Assembly: GCA_030770535.1 (NCBI GenBank) | Contig: JASVEC010000042.1 | Span: 272,664-336,663, forward strand | Source: Batkoa obscura | Lineage: Eukaryota; Entomophthoromycota; Entomophthoromycetes; Entomophthorales; Batkoaceae | DNA length: 64,000 nt | Direction of reading: 5' to 3' | Shown: piece after piece, positions 34,161 to 44,921 of the stretch | Layout of the letters: each line of letters opens with the position of its first letter | Position numbering within the stretch: the stretch's first letter is position 1 | The notes under the pieces: generated by a model | What the model was told of the DNA's origin: nothing | Seen by the model: the letters and a program-made list of their open reading frames with translations, nothing else | Databases searched by the model: none | Translations under genes and position numbers: made by a program

Positions 34161-36001
34161 AAATACTATATTAATAGCTATGTAAATAGTTGCCATAAAT
34201 AGCAAATTGGACTTTTAAAATTTGAAATAGGGCCAGCTTTGCCCTATTGCAAACAGTTCATGATTTGAGAATTCTTAGTATTTGGAAAATAGGCAAATGA
34301 ATTTTTTAGTAAATGCATTGTTTGAGAGGGCACTGAAATAAGTGAAGAAGATAAAGATATAAAATAAACACAAGAAATGTGGATAAAAAGTAACAATCAA
34401 AATAGAGATAAACGAATCTATTTTTTTCTAATAAAATATAGGGTAATAGCTAATCTTCATATCATCGATTCAACTTAAAGTATATCAAAGCACGATACTT
34501 TTTAGTATTCTCTAAGAAAAAATCAATAATTTTATTTTTCTCCTATGATAAAGGTATAAGGGTACTCCATTTTATTTTTAAATTAGTATAGTTTTCGATT
34601 AGTAAATTAGCATATTTAAAGATTAGGAAGTAGGAATATATTATAAACAAGCGAAGTTACAGAATAAACTTCAATTTAAATAAAGAACAATTTATAGACT
34701 AAAAACGATCTGTGTTTTTATTGAATATATCTATAATAGACAATTTGGCTATTCTTTGAGCCTATTTCTATTAAGTAATCTGACAATTTGAATGTAAACT
34801 TATACTGTAGTCATAGTAAACGCCTGCTCATTGTAAAGTATAAAAGTTTTATAAAATGCGACATTATACTAAATAACTTTTAATTAAGTTAGCTAAGTTA
34901 CAATATAGAAAATGCTTTTAAGCTGCTATAGCCCAGCATTTTTTGCTTTATTTTATGATATATCATTAGTCCAACGATACCAAGCAGTTGCAAGTCGCTA
35001 TAATATTGCTACTGTCATCAGTGCTGATAGGATATTATCGCCAAATAATGATAATGGTAGCATTTTATCATCGAACGACAATAAAGCCTGCTTGAACATC
35101 AATACAGAAGGAATCTCAGATGTAGAAAACTACTTTAAAGGCTTGATAAAAAATTTAAACTATTTAAGAAACCACACTAAATTTGAATCCCATGAGTTAC
35201 CCGATTCACGTACATTTGAAAGACTAACTCAGCTCAAAAGGAGCAATATTCTAAAAGATGAATATTATGCTAGATTGGGTGGTGTTGCTTATTGTAATGA
35301 CGCAAACTTAAAAGCCTGATCCTACTTTTATTGTAAAGAAGTCCTAGTTCAACATGTACCCACTTATTTTGACAAATTAACGCAAACCAAAATTTATTTA
35401 GGAATTGATAAAAACAAAAAATCGATTATTTCAGGTTTCTGTGGAAACTCAACTTTAAAAGATTTTATACAAGGTGTTAAATATTCTAAAGATTCAATTG
35501 TATCAAATAAAAAATGATATAAAGTGCACCGCAGGTTCAAGCAATGCAGTGATATATTGTTGCCTTTGTATATTAAGGGCTTGAGGAATTTATTGACTAA
35601 AAAGAAAGATTACAAGCTGGTTATCATTTGAATGGTACAATAGCCATATTAAGTTCTTTGATTTTAAGGCAAAGACTAAGTTTGAATGACAATATACTAT
35701 CGGTATTTACTTACATTGAATCAAAAGTAGAGGATAAAGGATTTTCATGCTATTTAAATCAATAAACTTTTACCCTAACTCGAGTTATTAACAATAGAGA
35801 TATAGTACCCCATTTACCTCTACAAACTAATTATATATCTGATTATCACCATCATTATGGAATTTGGGTAAATGGTAATAAAGATGCCTATTGGAATAAT
35901 AGCTATTCAGAAGGCCCTGAGTGCTCTGCTTCAAAATGGTATGGCTTTTAGTGGATGATCACTTGTATGTTTGGGGTATTAGATTGGGTAGTGAATGTTG
36001 A
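34160..36001. repeat. Lipase segmental duplication, copy 1
   Basis: The block aligns with 60780-62496 including about 750 bp upstream of the coding part. Shared non-coding landmarks are AATTTGAAATA near 34215, the TTTTTATTGAATATATCTATAATAGACAAT stretch near 34716-34745 (only partly identical between copies) and AGTATAAAAG near 34838. The whole gene with its promoter was copied. Confidence 0.8.
34912..36001 (+). pseudogene. Dead class-3 lipase copy
   Basis: Homologous along its length to the intact lipase at 61423-62496. The first 135 codons are open (MLLSCYSPAFFALFYDIS, signal-peptide-like), then a TGA ends the frame right after the CNDANLKA segment where the intact gene has SLKSWSCSH. More stops follow, and the nucleophile region corresponding to GHSLGGA is damaged by a deletion. 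The last codons (GSECstop) still match the GGKC end of the intact gene. No catalytically competent product is possible. A TATA box (34839-34846) is still present upstream. It was probably a functional duplicate that decayed. Confidence 0.9.
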
Positions 36002-36217
36002 TTTTAATAACTTTTGATAAAATTAGTCACTTTGTCATTTATAGTTTTTTGTTTCTAATTCTAATAAACAAATAAACTATATATGCAAAATGATCAAAAT
36101 ATAATACAGTAAAGACTATCAATATGGGGGTTATAGAAGCTTTGAATTAAATTTTGAAAATTGAAAAAAATATAAAAAACATAATTAAGTAAGCCTTTTT
36201 TCGCCTCTTTTTTGTCA

Positions 36218-36321
36218 AATAGGGATGTTTTTTTTATTTCATTACTTTTCTATTTTTTAAGCGCCATTTAAGTGAGAAATTTGTTAGTAAAATTCTTAAA
36301 TACAGAAATACATCCCCAAAT
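36218..36321 (-). mobile_element. MITE copy 9
   Basis: Starts near AAATAGGGATGTTTTTT, centre AAGCGCCATTTAAGTGAG, ends ACATCCCCAAAT. Terminal bases are drifted on both sides. Confidence 0.88.
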
Positions 36322-36811
36322 AAAGGGGTTTATAAACTTTTTGAATTTTTAAAATTGATTTTTGTCCTAAAATTACTAAGGGTATATCAGCCTCAAAGTT
36401 TACTTAGTACAAAGCCGCTTGTCTTCAAAACATACTAAAACATATTAAAACATATTAAAACATACTAAAATGCAGAGAATGGTAATGTTACACTGTAGCT
36501 TTCTGGTGATATTTTTGCTTTATTATATTATTAAACAGAATTTCCTAATGTTTTTAGAAATTGATAAATTTAAGTTTTTCAATGTCTCAGGTACAAGGTT
36601 TTGTTATAAATCTGTTGTCTATTAATTTGATATTTAGATTCTTATATGACTCCTAAACTTTGTTTGGTATAAATTATACTATATCTACTAAAAAGCGTTG
36701 ATTATCGAAAAAAAACTTAAATATAGTTAATAAGAAGCATTTATAATTTTGTAAACCTATGGTTTTTTGTATATAATAAGATGATATAAAATTGATATAT
36801 TTAATAACAAT

Positions 36812-36918
36812 ATATGGGGATGTATTTTTGTATTTAAGAATTTTACTAACAAACTTTCCGCTCAAATAGCACTTAAAAAATGGAAAAAATAATGAAGTCA
36901 AAAAAAACACTCCCATAT
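36812..36918 (+). mobile_element. MITE copy 10
   Basis: ATATGGGGATGTATTTTT start, CCGCTCAAATAGCACTT centre, AAACACTCCCATAT end. First of three copies within 320 bp. Confidence 0.94.
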
Positions 36919-36929
36919 ATAAAAATACC

Positions 36930-37030
36930 ATATGGGGATGTGTTTTTGTGTTTAAGAATTTTACTAACAATTTTTCCGCTCAAATAGCGCTTGGAAGATG
37001 GAAAAAGAAGTCAAAAAATATCCCCCATAT
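36930..37030 (+). mobile_element. MITE copy 11, left half of an end-to-end pair
   Basis: ATATGGGGATGTGTTTTT start, CCGCTCAAATAGCGCTT centre, end TATCCCCCATAT shared with the next copy. It begins 12 bp after copy 10 ends. Confidence 0.94.
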
Positions 37031-37130
37031 GGAAGTGTTTTTTTCGGCTTCATTATTTTTTCCATCTTTTAAGCACTATTTGAGTGGAAAACTTAGTAAA
37101 ATTCTTGAACACAAAAACACATCCCCATAT
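37027..37130 (-). mobile_element. MITE copy 12, right half of an end-to-end pair
   Basis: ATATGGAAGTGTTTTTTT start overlapping the previous copy at CCATATGG, GCACTATTTGAGTGG centre, ACATCCCCATAT end. Same head-to-head arrangement as at 3660-3868. Confidence 0.94.
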
Positions 37131-37430
37131 AGTGAATTTTTGTTAAATTTTATATCGTATTTTTAATAGTATTAATATCTCAGAATAATTCAACATATAA
37201 GGCTATGTCAGAAAAAGTTAATTTTTTATAAATTAAAATTTCAATAATATAATAAAAACAAAACAAAACAAAACAAAACAAAACAAAACAAGTTGAAAAT
37301 TCACTATATAATGGTTTTTGTATACTATTTATATTTTCATAATTTCATAAATTTTAAGGTCTATTTAAAAAGTTATAAACACTTTCTCAAAACTTTTCAT
37401 AACCCTTACATATATAAAATAAACTAACTT

Positions 37431-37523
37431 TATGCAGGTGTTTAGGCTCTTTTTTCCCATTTTTTAAACACTATTTGAGTGGAGAAATTATTCGTAAAAT
37501 TCTTAAATACCCATCCCCCTTAT
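37431..37523 (-). mobile_element. MITE copy 13, partial
   Basis: Internal part well preserved (CCCATTTTTTAAACACTATT, then GAGTGGAGAAATT and GTAAAATTCTTAAATAC), ends eroded (TATGCAGGTG and CCATCCCCCTTATG). Confidence 0.8.
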
Positions 37524-37647
37524 GATTTTATTCGAAATTAACTTATTATAGAAACACTAGTTTTAAGGTTTCAGTTTGATGTAAAAATCAAAGCAATTAA
37601 TTTTATTTCATGTATATCTTAATTATAATGCACTCCATATATCACAT

Positions 37648-40600
37648 TTATTTAGCTCTCTTAGATTTAGATTTAGGTGTCTTTGGTTGTGATTGCGGTT
37701 GTTGTTTTATTATTGGAGTCTCTGTACTTTGTTCTTTTTCCTTAGTTTCACCAATTGTCTCGTCTGGCACTAGACTTAAATCGAATCCTGGTATATCTAA
37801 ACCTTCTAATATTTTCATAGGCAGTTTATCGTTCAAGGGATGATTAGGTGAATTATAGATGGAATCAAGCCTTTCTTTTAAAACTGGGATTCTAGATACT
37901 ACATTTAATAAGGTTGCTTGTTGTTGAACCAAACTAATTAACTGCGAATCTCTTTGAAGTATTGCTTTACGATACTGATTGATTTCTTCGGCTTGTGCTT
38001 TGATCACTTGTTGTTGTTGTATTGATTCTTGATTAAGCTTTTTAAACCTTTCGTTCATTAAAGTTCCATGCATAGTAAATTTATCAATCATATCTTTGAA
38101 CTGTGCCCTTACGGATATAACAGGTAAAATAAGTGAAATAATAGCCTCCTTTGATAGATGATCCAATTTCTCTGGGTATCTTGCATAATCTGCTATATCC
38201 GTTAAAAAGAACATTCTACTCTTATAAGTCCTTGAAAGCGTAGCTTCTGCTTCATCAGTGTCATACTGAATGGTTTCATTAATATTCATTGAGTTCATAG
38301 CTTCTGCTGCGTCCTTTAAACTTATACCGCTTTCCATCTCACATATCTTTTCAACTATGTAACTTTTGATCCCCTTACTTAAGGCAGCAAACATATCCCT
38401 ATCTGTTTTGCCCGAGTTACCACTCAACCTATTGATGTTATTTATTAATTGTTGATCTTCGCCAAATACTCCAAGTATAGTATCTAACTCAAATGACTTG
38501 GAGTGTGGGTTGGTGCCATTTGTAAGCTCTTCTCCTTCCTCTTTTCTTTCATTATAATTTGTCAATTCTTTGATTGGATCTAATGTTTCAACAGTATTTG
38601 ATTCCTGCTGTGATGAAGATACTTTATTACCAACAGTGTTATTATTCACATGATTTAAGGGGGTTGAATTTGAATCCTTATAAAGTTTGGATGGAACATT
38701 CGTCCTATTAACTTCATCCTTTTTTACATCTGTGTTCTTTGGAGTATTTTCGAGATTTTTAATTATAGTAACAGGTTTCGGTGGAGGTGAATGTTCTAAA
38801 GCTGGTGAATTATTTTGAGCAGGGCTTTCCGTTATTGGTGAGCTAATACTGCTATTCTCTGCTTCTTCTGCTTTTTTCTTCTTATTCTTTTTCTTATTCT
38901 TTTTCTTACCATCATTGGTGCCAAGCTGATCCCCTACATCCTTCTTGCCATTCGTGTCATCTAAATCCCATTGTTTCAACAGTTGGTTTTGTTTCTCTAA
39001 AGCTATGTATTTCTCCAATTCCTTAAATCCTTCTCTAAGTAAAAATTTGCCTATAATAACTGATAGCATCTCCCGACCTTCTTTGATCCCTATTTCAAGT
39101 TCATCAACAATACTTCTCCTATCATTGCCTAAGCGAAAGATATGAGGGTCAAAGACTCTAGAATATGATTCCATGAGTAAAATTGAAAACGAAAGTTGTG
39201 CTTCTTCAACTAAAGCATCTGTAGTACTTAAAATATAATCAGCTAATTTATCCATGGAAAGGATCATATTGAATTGGTCCAAAGCATACATTCTAAATGT
39301 GGCATGATGGACTTCCAATCTTTTAAATTGTTTTCTAAATTCCTTGTTAGTAGCTCTCTCAATTCTAGCAGCAACTGTTTTTAAAGAAGGATCCTTCCAA
39401 CTTTTTTCTATTTCTTCTTTTAAATTGTTATAAACTACATTTCTTTTACTTAACTCACTTAATATAGCATTCGATTTAATCCTAGCTTGCCTATAAGCAT
39501 CTTTGTATGCTTCACCACAACTGAAATACTCATCACTTAGCAAAGATTCTGCCTCTGTAAGTGAATCAAGTTTTAGCAACTCATCAAAAAAATCCATCTT
39601 TTTAAGTCCATTTAATAAATTAACAGATGTAATCGCGTTTACTTTGTAACCTGCCATCTTTTTCCTTGCACTTTCATATTTTTCATTATTTTTCAACTTC
39701 CTAAATCTATCCTTTGAGCTAGCCAATAATCTTTGTGAAGCTTCTACTACCTCATGAATAACAGCTGTAAGAACTTGAAGCTCACTACGGATACAAGAAG
39801 CAAAACTTCTATGTGTCGTGGTTAAAATTTCCAAGTAATCATCAATGATCTTTTCTACATATTTAACTGGGTTAGCTATCTCTTCCCCTTTCTTTCTATT
39901 CTTTTCTGCTTGACGAAACTTTTCTATTCCTTTAGACCAATTATCAGTAAAGTATCCAAAGTGTGCATGTGAAAAAGTGTCAGCATAATTATAAGAACTC
40001 ACCCTGTTTCCTTTAACAAGCTGATTTACTCGAGTTTGATCGATCCTTGTAATAGTATCAAAATAGGAAAACGTAAAATTAAACGCTTCTTTAGATATAG
40101 CATCCCAATCTGAAGTAAGCTTAGGTACAAAGCTCCTCAGGTAAGTATGATATCTATCCACTGACACTTTAACCTCATCTGGGGTTTTAAAGTGCTTTGA
40201 GCTATGGTTACATGAAGGTGTAATCAATGATGACTGAAGTTTAGCTGTTATTTGTTTTAAGAAGCAAAAATCATCTCTATGTAAAGTAAAGTTTCCTTTG
40301 TCAGAAGTATCTAAAGCATCCAAAAGTAGTACATATTCTACCTCGTCAAAATCCTGTTCAACATCTTGAGGCTCATCTTCAATGTCAATATTTAGTTGAT
40401 CAAGATAAAACTCCAAATAGGAGCTTGAAGAATATTCTTTTAAATTCCTTTCCCCAATGGTCACAAGTTTTGTTAACAGATCAAAGTTAGGATTTGTAAA
40501 ATGAAAACTCTTTTTATCATTTTCCATTTCCATTTCAACAACATCTCTTAAATGGGCCATCGTTTTTTCTGGACAATGAACTACATTTGGAGGTTCGATA

Positions 40601-40887
40601 TGAGATTCAACAAAATCTTCGATAAAATGTACTTGTGAAATGATGTTTTTTTTTAAAACATAATTCATCCATTCTCGACAGATATAACACCCTTCTTCGC
40701 AAGGTCGAAAGTTCTTTGCTTCTTTAATTACTTTATTGGTGGCTACTTTTAATTGTTGAATTTTACCAGTTTCTTCTTTTTTATTTCCTTTTTTAGTGTT
40801 AGTAATGCTAATGTTGTCATAGTTTAACTCCAATAGAGCATCAACAATTGATGGCCCATGGAAGTTTACATATTCAGATAAACTCAT
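37648..40887 (-). CDS. Large orphan protein, 1079 aa, helical with Lys-rich linker
   Basis: Single exon from the ATG at 40887 (MSLSEYVNFHGPSIVDALLE) to the stop at 37648. A cysteine cluster (RPCEEGCYICREW, about residues 61-73) could bind a metal. Most of the first 650 residues look helical and charged without a motif I know. A long Lys/Asn run (KKKNKKKNKKKKAEEAE) and a Pro/Ser/Asn-rich, phosphorylation-prone linker follow. The last 250 residues return to helices, including a Gln-rich coiled coil (NQESIQQQQVIKAQAEEI), before a basic tail (PKTPKSKSKRAK). The gene has normal codon use for this genome and sits in a housekeeping block, so it is likely a conserved fungal protein that I do not recognise, perhaps an RNA or ribosome-associated scaffold. 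Confidence 0.8.
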   Translation of the reverse strand: MSLSEYVNFHGPSIVDALLELNYDNISITNTKKGNKKEETGKIQQLKVATNKVIKEAKNFRPCEEGCYICREWMNYVLKKNIISQVHFIEDFVESHIEPPNVVHCPEKTMAHLRDVVEMEMENDKKSFHFTNPNFDLLTKLVTIGERNLKEYSSSSYLEFYLDQLNIDIEDEPQDVEQDFDEVEYVLLLDALDTSDKGNFTLHRDDFCFLKQITAKLQSSLITPSCNHSSKHFKTPDEVKVSVDRYHTYLRSFVPKLTSDWDAISKEAFNFTFSYFDTITRIDQTRVNQLVKGNRVSSYNYADTFSHAHFGYFTDNWSKGIEKFRQAEKNRKKGEEIANPVKYVEKIIDDYLEILTTTHRSFASCIRSELQVLTAVIHEVVEASQRLLASSKDRFRKLKNNEKYESARKKMAGYKVNAITSVNLLNGLKKMDFFDELLKLDSLTEAESLLSDEYFSCGEAYKDAYRQARIKSNAILSELSKRNVVYNNLKEEIEKSWKDPSLKTVAARIERATNKEFRKQFKRLEVHHATFRMYALDQFNMILSMDKLADYILSTTDALVEEAQLSFSILLMESYSRVFDPHIFRLGNDRRSIVDELEIGIKEGREMLSVIIGKFLLREGFKELEKYIALEKQNQLLKQWDLDDTNGKKDVGDQLGTNDGKKKNKKKNKKKKAEEAENSSISSPITESPAQNNSPALEHSPPPKPVTIIKNLENTPKNTDVKKDEVNRTNVPSKLYKDSNSTPLNHVNNNTVGNKVSSSQQESNTVETLDPIKELTNYNERKEEGEELTNGTNPHSKSFELDTILGVFGEDQQLINNINRLSGNSGKTDRDMFAALSKGIKSYIVEKICEMESGISLKDAAEAMNSMNINETIQYDTDEAEATLSRTYKSRMFFLTDIADYARYPEKLDHLSKEAIISLILPVISVRAQFKDMIDKFTMHGTLMNERFKKLNQESIQQQQVIKAQAEEINQYRKAILQRDSQLISLVQQQATLLNVVSRIPVLKERLDSIYNSPNHPLNDKLPMKILEGLDIPGFDLSLVPDETIGETKEKEQSTETPIIKQQPQSQPKTPKSKSKRAK

Positions 40888-41753
40888 ATTTACTATATCT
40901 AAAACAATAGAACCAAATTAATCTTGTAACTCTCATTTTATTAATATTATATATATAATCAGGCGCCAGGTTGGTTGTTATATCTTAAAGTTCAAATGGG
41001 GTAATTACCTTATTATCAAATATAAACAAAGGTTTGAAGCCAAAACTATGTACTACTATTTGATTAAAGAGATTTTGCAAACAAGTAAAGTTAGCTATTC
41101 CTTAATTAGGTAATTTGATCAAAGTTGTAGAAAATATTAACTTATTGGTTAAAGGTTTATTAAATTTCTCAGCTATTGGCTATAGCTTAGAAATAAAAGG
41201 ATTCGAATTATGGGTTGAAAATTCAAATGAGATGAATTTATAGCATTAAACAACTTTGGGTGTCAGTGATTTGTAACAGCACTTTGTGCTACTCATCAGT
41301 CCTTTACTTTAAGCTATCAAGCAAGGATTTATACTTTTAATTGGTATTTATAAGGCAACTTTTTGAGATGGGGAAACTTTAGGTGAGACTATGCAAAAAT
41401 TAGCAAAAATTATTGGACATGTATCTCAGCCAATAATTTTCATAAAATCTTATTAAACAAAAAGAGTTCATCTTTGAATTAACAGGCATTTAAGCATCTT
41501 TAATAAGAGTCGTTGATATCTTAAATTATAGTGTTAGGCTTTAATAAGATTTTCTTTAGTCAACTATCGTGAGGGAAGACATACGTAGTTAACGATGTTA
41601 TCCTTCAAATAGGGATATGAAAATCTGCGATTTTAACATCATTTATTGCATTAGTTAAATTGCGAATTTTGGGCCATATGATTTAAGTTGCAAATTCTGG
41701 GCTTGCAAAAAGATGAAGTTAAATTCTTTTGACGAAAGAAATAAACTTTAAAA
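40888..41753. other. Divergent intergenic region
   Basis: Between the 1079-aa orphan (minus) and the SMARCD-type gene (plus). No frame is convincing. It should hold both promoters. The sequence is somewhat less AT-rich than other gaps. Confidence 0.5.
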
Positions 41754-43520
41754 ATGGATCATCCAACACTAGCTAGTTACAATAATTTAACTTTAGTAAG
41801 GAAAAACACGAGTCAAAATAATTCAGGAGTAGGGACACCAAACGCCAGTAATAAGACGAAGATTCGTAAAACGGTTGATAAAAATATTAGCGAAAATTTA
41901 CAAGACATTATACCAGAAAGTAAACTATACAATAAATTATTAAAAGAAGAAAAAAGATTGGATGGCTTACTATTGAAAAAGAGATTAGATTACCAAGATA
42001 TTAAGTTTAAGACTGGAACTAAAGTATTTGGCTTTTCATTTATTTAAATTTTTAACTTAGTTTTAGACGTTTAGAACATTGCGTCTATTTATCAGTAATC
42101 AAGCTGCTTATCAAGCAGATAATACGAATTATCCAGACCCACTATACCAAGTTAACCAGGGTGAAATTCCTTCTTGGACATTGAAAATAGAAGGAAGAGT
42201 ATTAATGGTACATTTTTAGTGAGTCAGATAAAATAAATTAACTTGACATTTAGCCTATTTCTGCAAATGGTAAAGCTAAAGGTGTAGCTAAGAAGTTTTC
42301 GTCTTTAATCAATTCTGTGGTCGTTGAGCTTGAAAGGGACAGAAATCTTTATCCTGAAGGAAATCTAATAGAGGTGATATTGTATATATATTGTTTTTGC
42401 ATATGTATAACTTTTCATAGTGGTTCTCAAATGATCAAACACAAGAAGTAGATGGATTCGAAATTAAAAGACAAGGATCTGGAGAGGTTAAATGCAAAAT
42501 AGTCATTCAACTTAATCAACCATTGAATCGATTTAAACCAAGTTCGGAGTTAGCAGAAATTATAGTAATCGGCCAAAGCCAAGAAAATAAAAGCAATTCA
42601 GGTTTATTTACAAGATCAGAAGTTGTTATAATGCTTTGGCATTATATTAAAGTAAATATTATATTCAGTGAACTCACAATTAACTGAATTTCATAACTAG
42701 TTTCATAAACTTAATGACCCTAAAGATTTAATTGCTATAAACTGTGATGTTAACTTAACAAAAGTAAGAAACTGAGAATTGCTTTAGTTTAGCTTAATTT
42801 CTATTTATATAACCATTTTAGCTATTTGGAATGTCAAGAGTTACCTTTTCACAAATTCCACAGCTGTTAGATCGTCATTTGCTCCCACCTGAGCCTATTG
42901 TTATTGATTATGTTGTTAGGTATAATTAGCTTTTCATATAAAAATAAGATTGATAATAATACTTTTAGAACAAATAAAGAGCATACTAATTCACCGGTAG
43001 TATTTGACATTGAAGTAGAACAAGAAGATGAATTTAAAACGAAGTTAGGATCAATTTTAGGGAATACTTCTGCGAATCGTACAATTTTAAATTTAGATGA
43101 TAAAGTAACTTTAACTAAATCATTAAATGGCAAATAATAACTCATGATAATTAGATTAACCAAATGCTTGTTGAAATTCAACAACGTAAAATGAAGAGGG
43201 ATTTTATGATGGAATTTATTAATTCACCTGTTGATTTTATTAATAAATGGATGGATTCTCAGGCAAAAGATTTGGAAGTAAGAGCAGTATTATATAATAA
43301 GAGTTAAGCTTTATTAATGATTTTTAGGTTATCTTTGGTGAAAATCATGTCAATATGGAGGATATACGTCACTCTCAATTTTATGATCAAGATTGGGTTA
43401 AAGAGGCTGTGTTTTATTATTTAAATAATAAGGTATGATATTTGTTAAATATCAATAGCTATTAACTTTTTAATATTTTAGTCGCAAGAAAATGTTTCTA
43501 ATTCAATGTTAAACAAATAA
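41754..43520 (+). CDS. SWI/SNF-RSC subunit of the SMARCD/Rsc6/Snf12 family (SWIB domain)
   Basis: Ten exons can be joined in frame to 441 aa: 41754-42023, 42067-42207, 42254-42373, 42421-42651, 42701-42763, 42822-42919, 42969-43104, 43155-43277, 43328-43432, 43482-43520. All nine introns are 43-58 bp with GT-AG ends. The product follows the family order: a basic helix (EEKRLDGLLLKKRLDYQD), RTLRLFISNQAAYQAD, PSWTLKIEGRVL, a SWIB domain (SEVVIMLWHYIK, MSRVTFSQIPQLLDRHLLPP), then FDIEVEQEDEFKTK, INQMLVEIQQRKMKRDFM and the C-terminal helices (YDQDWVKEAVFYYLNNK). The protein is a core subunit of ATP-dependent chromatin remodellers. I cannot tell RSC (Rsc6) from SWI/SNF (Snf12); many fungi outside yeast have one gene for both. 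Confidence 0.93.
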
Positions 43521-43629
43521 AATTTTCAACTAAATATACTGTTAAGATCTGAAAGATTTTTGTTACTTCATTTTTATTACCTTTGTAACCTAGATTTTGT
43601 AGTATTTTATTGAATTTTAGCAATTACCA

Positions 43630-44870
43630 TCAAACTTCCCATAATGAAATTTTACGATCATTAGAAGCAACAAATAAGGCTTCTTTATCTTCAAGGGTGG
43701 TACAAAGTAAAGAAGTGATTGTTCCTTGATGATAGTTTAGAGCCTTTATAAGCCTTAAACTTTTTTTACTGTATAATAAGACCTCCCCATCCGAATGAGC
43801 AGAAAATAAATAATATTGATTAGAAATACAAATAGCTTGAAGTTTGTCTTTAGTTTTTATCTTTTTCAACGAAATATCTTCAATATTGATTCTTAAATTA
43901 TCCTATTGATTGATGAGTAAATCGCTAAAAATCAATAAAATTGAGTACCTCTTTATTTTCTGAATATTTTAAAATTACTCGTAATAAGCCACCTTCATAA
44001 CTAGAACAATAAAGGGAAGTGTAATCATTGTCTATAACGATACAACTTATTGTGTTATCCCTTTCAAATGGAGTTAGTTTCCAAATTTCTTTACTATCAA
44101 GGGTATTCGTTAAACAATTAAAGGTAATAGCGCCATCAGAGTAGGCCAATATAAAATAAGTATTATTATCATAATTATACCAAAGGCTATGCACCACATC
44201 TAATAGAATTGAGCAAATAACAACAACTTATAATTAGTTTTACCTTCTTTTCTACCCGATTTTAACGTTTTTACTATTTCAAAACTAGACATTTGCTTTA
44301 AGTTTACGCTTACAATTTGAGTCTCTGCATTTTGCGTAGGGCAAGAAAAGTAAGTATTTTCGTTGTTTAGGTTGGTATTATCTAAATTGATAAATACATA
44401 AAATTATAAATAGTATGAACTAATTACCTAACAAATAAACCTTACAAAAGTTATAAGAAGTAGTGGCTAGACTTTTTAAAAAGGTAGGCTTTTCAAAGTT
44501 CTTTTTTAATAACTGTTCAAACTGTACTTCCCATTTCCAAAATGTAATACCTATTGCTCGATTGTAAACACAAAAATAGCCTCCTTTTATATCAATAATT
44601 TCTATTATACTATTTAACTCAACCATTTTTTCGTCCTTATAGGGTAGCGAAATGGTAAAACATAAATGGTGAGTTTTCAAAGAATAAAAACTAATATCAC
44701 CAGTACTATTACTATAAATATAAAGATTAATAAGGAGTCTTGTTTATGTTATTTAGTTACCCAACTAATAGAAATGGCAACTGAGTTTGATTTCGACACA
44801 AAAAATGTACAATTCTTAAAGCTGTGATGGTATGTGGTTGACCTCGATAAACAAAATAAGGTTTTAACAT
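43630..44870 (-). CDS. WD40 protein of the ASA1/GNB1L type
   Basis: Five exons (44761-44870, 44428-44711, 44244-44381, 43949-44199, 43630-43902) join in frame to 351 aa. The start MLKPYFVYRGQPHTITALRI matches the first blade of ASTRA-associated protein 1/GNB1L (family form: P-x-V-L-R-G-x-x-H-x-I-x-A-L). Later blades show GDISFYSLKTHH, ITFWKW, AYSDGAITF, SSYEGGLLRV, SAHSDGEVLLY and a final ASNDRKISLWEV, the typical last blade of this family. ASA1 works with Tel2-Tti complexes in PIKK assembly. Blade sequences are poorly conserved, so the assignment rests on the two end blades and size. It is convergent with the SMARCD-type gene and divergent from the gene at 44922, with 51 bp between the start codons. 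Confidence 0.7.
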
Positions 44871-44921
44871 TTTCAAATTTGAATTTTTAAACAAAAAACA
44901 AGTTTTTATCTTTCTGTAAAA

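Larger units (their letters stand above)
36002..37647. other. MITE-rich intergenic region
   Basis: No gene. It contains five miniature elements, a 10-bp tandem repeat (CATAYTAAAA, about five units, 36427-36471) and an AAAAC microsatellite (about 37256-37291). Open frames that appear here are read-through of the elements. Confidence 0.6.

Noticed and set aside
36427-36471. Regular 10-bp repeat units (CATAYTAAAA), considered as a CRISPR-like array.
   Set aside because: Units are contiguous without spacers, AT-rich and few; it is a simple tandem repeat in a eukaryotic genome.
36674-37166. Open frames of 70-100 codons on both strands around 36.7-37.2 kb, and a similar one at 53480-53686.
   Set aside because: They run across the miniature elements and translate their T-rich ends. 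Similar peptides appear wherever a copy is intact.
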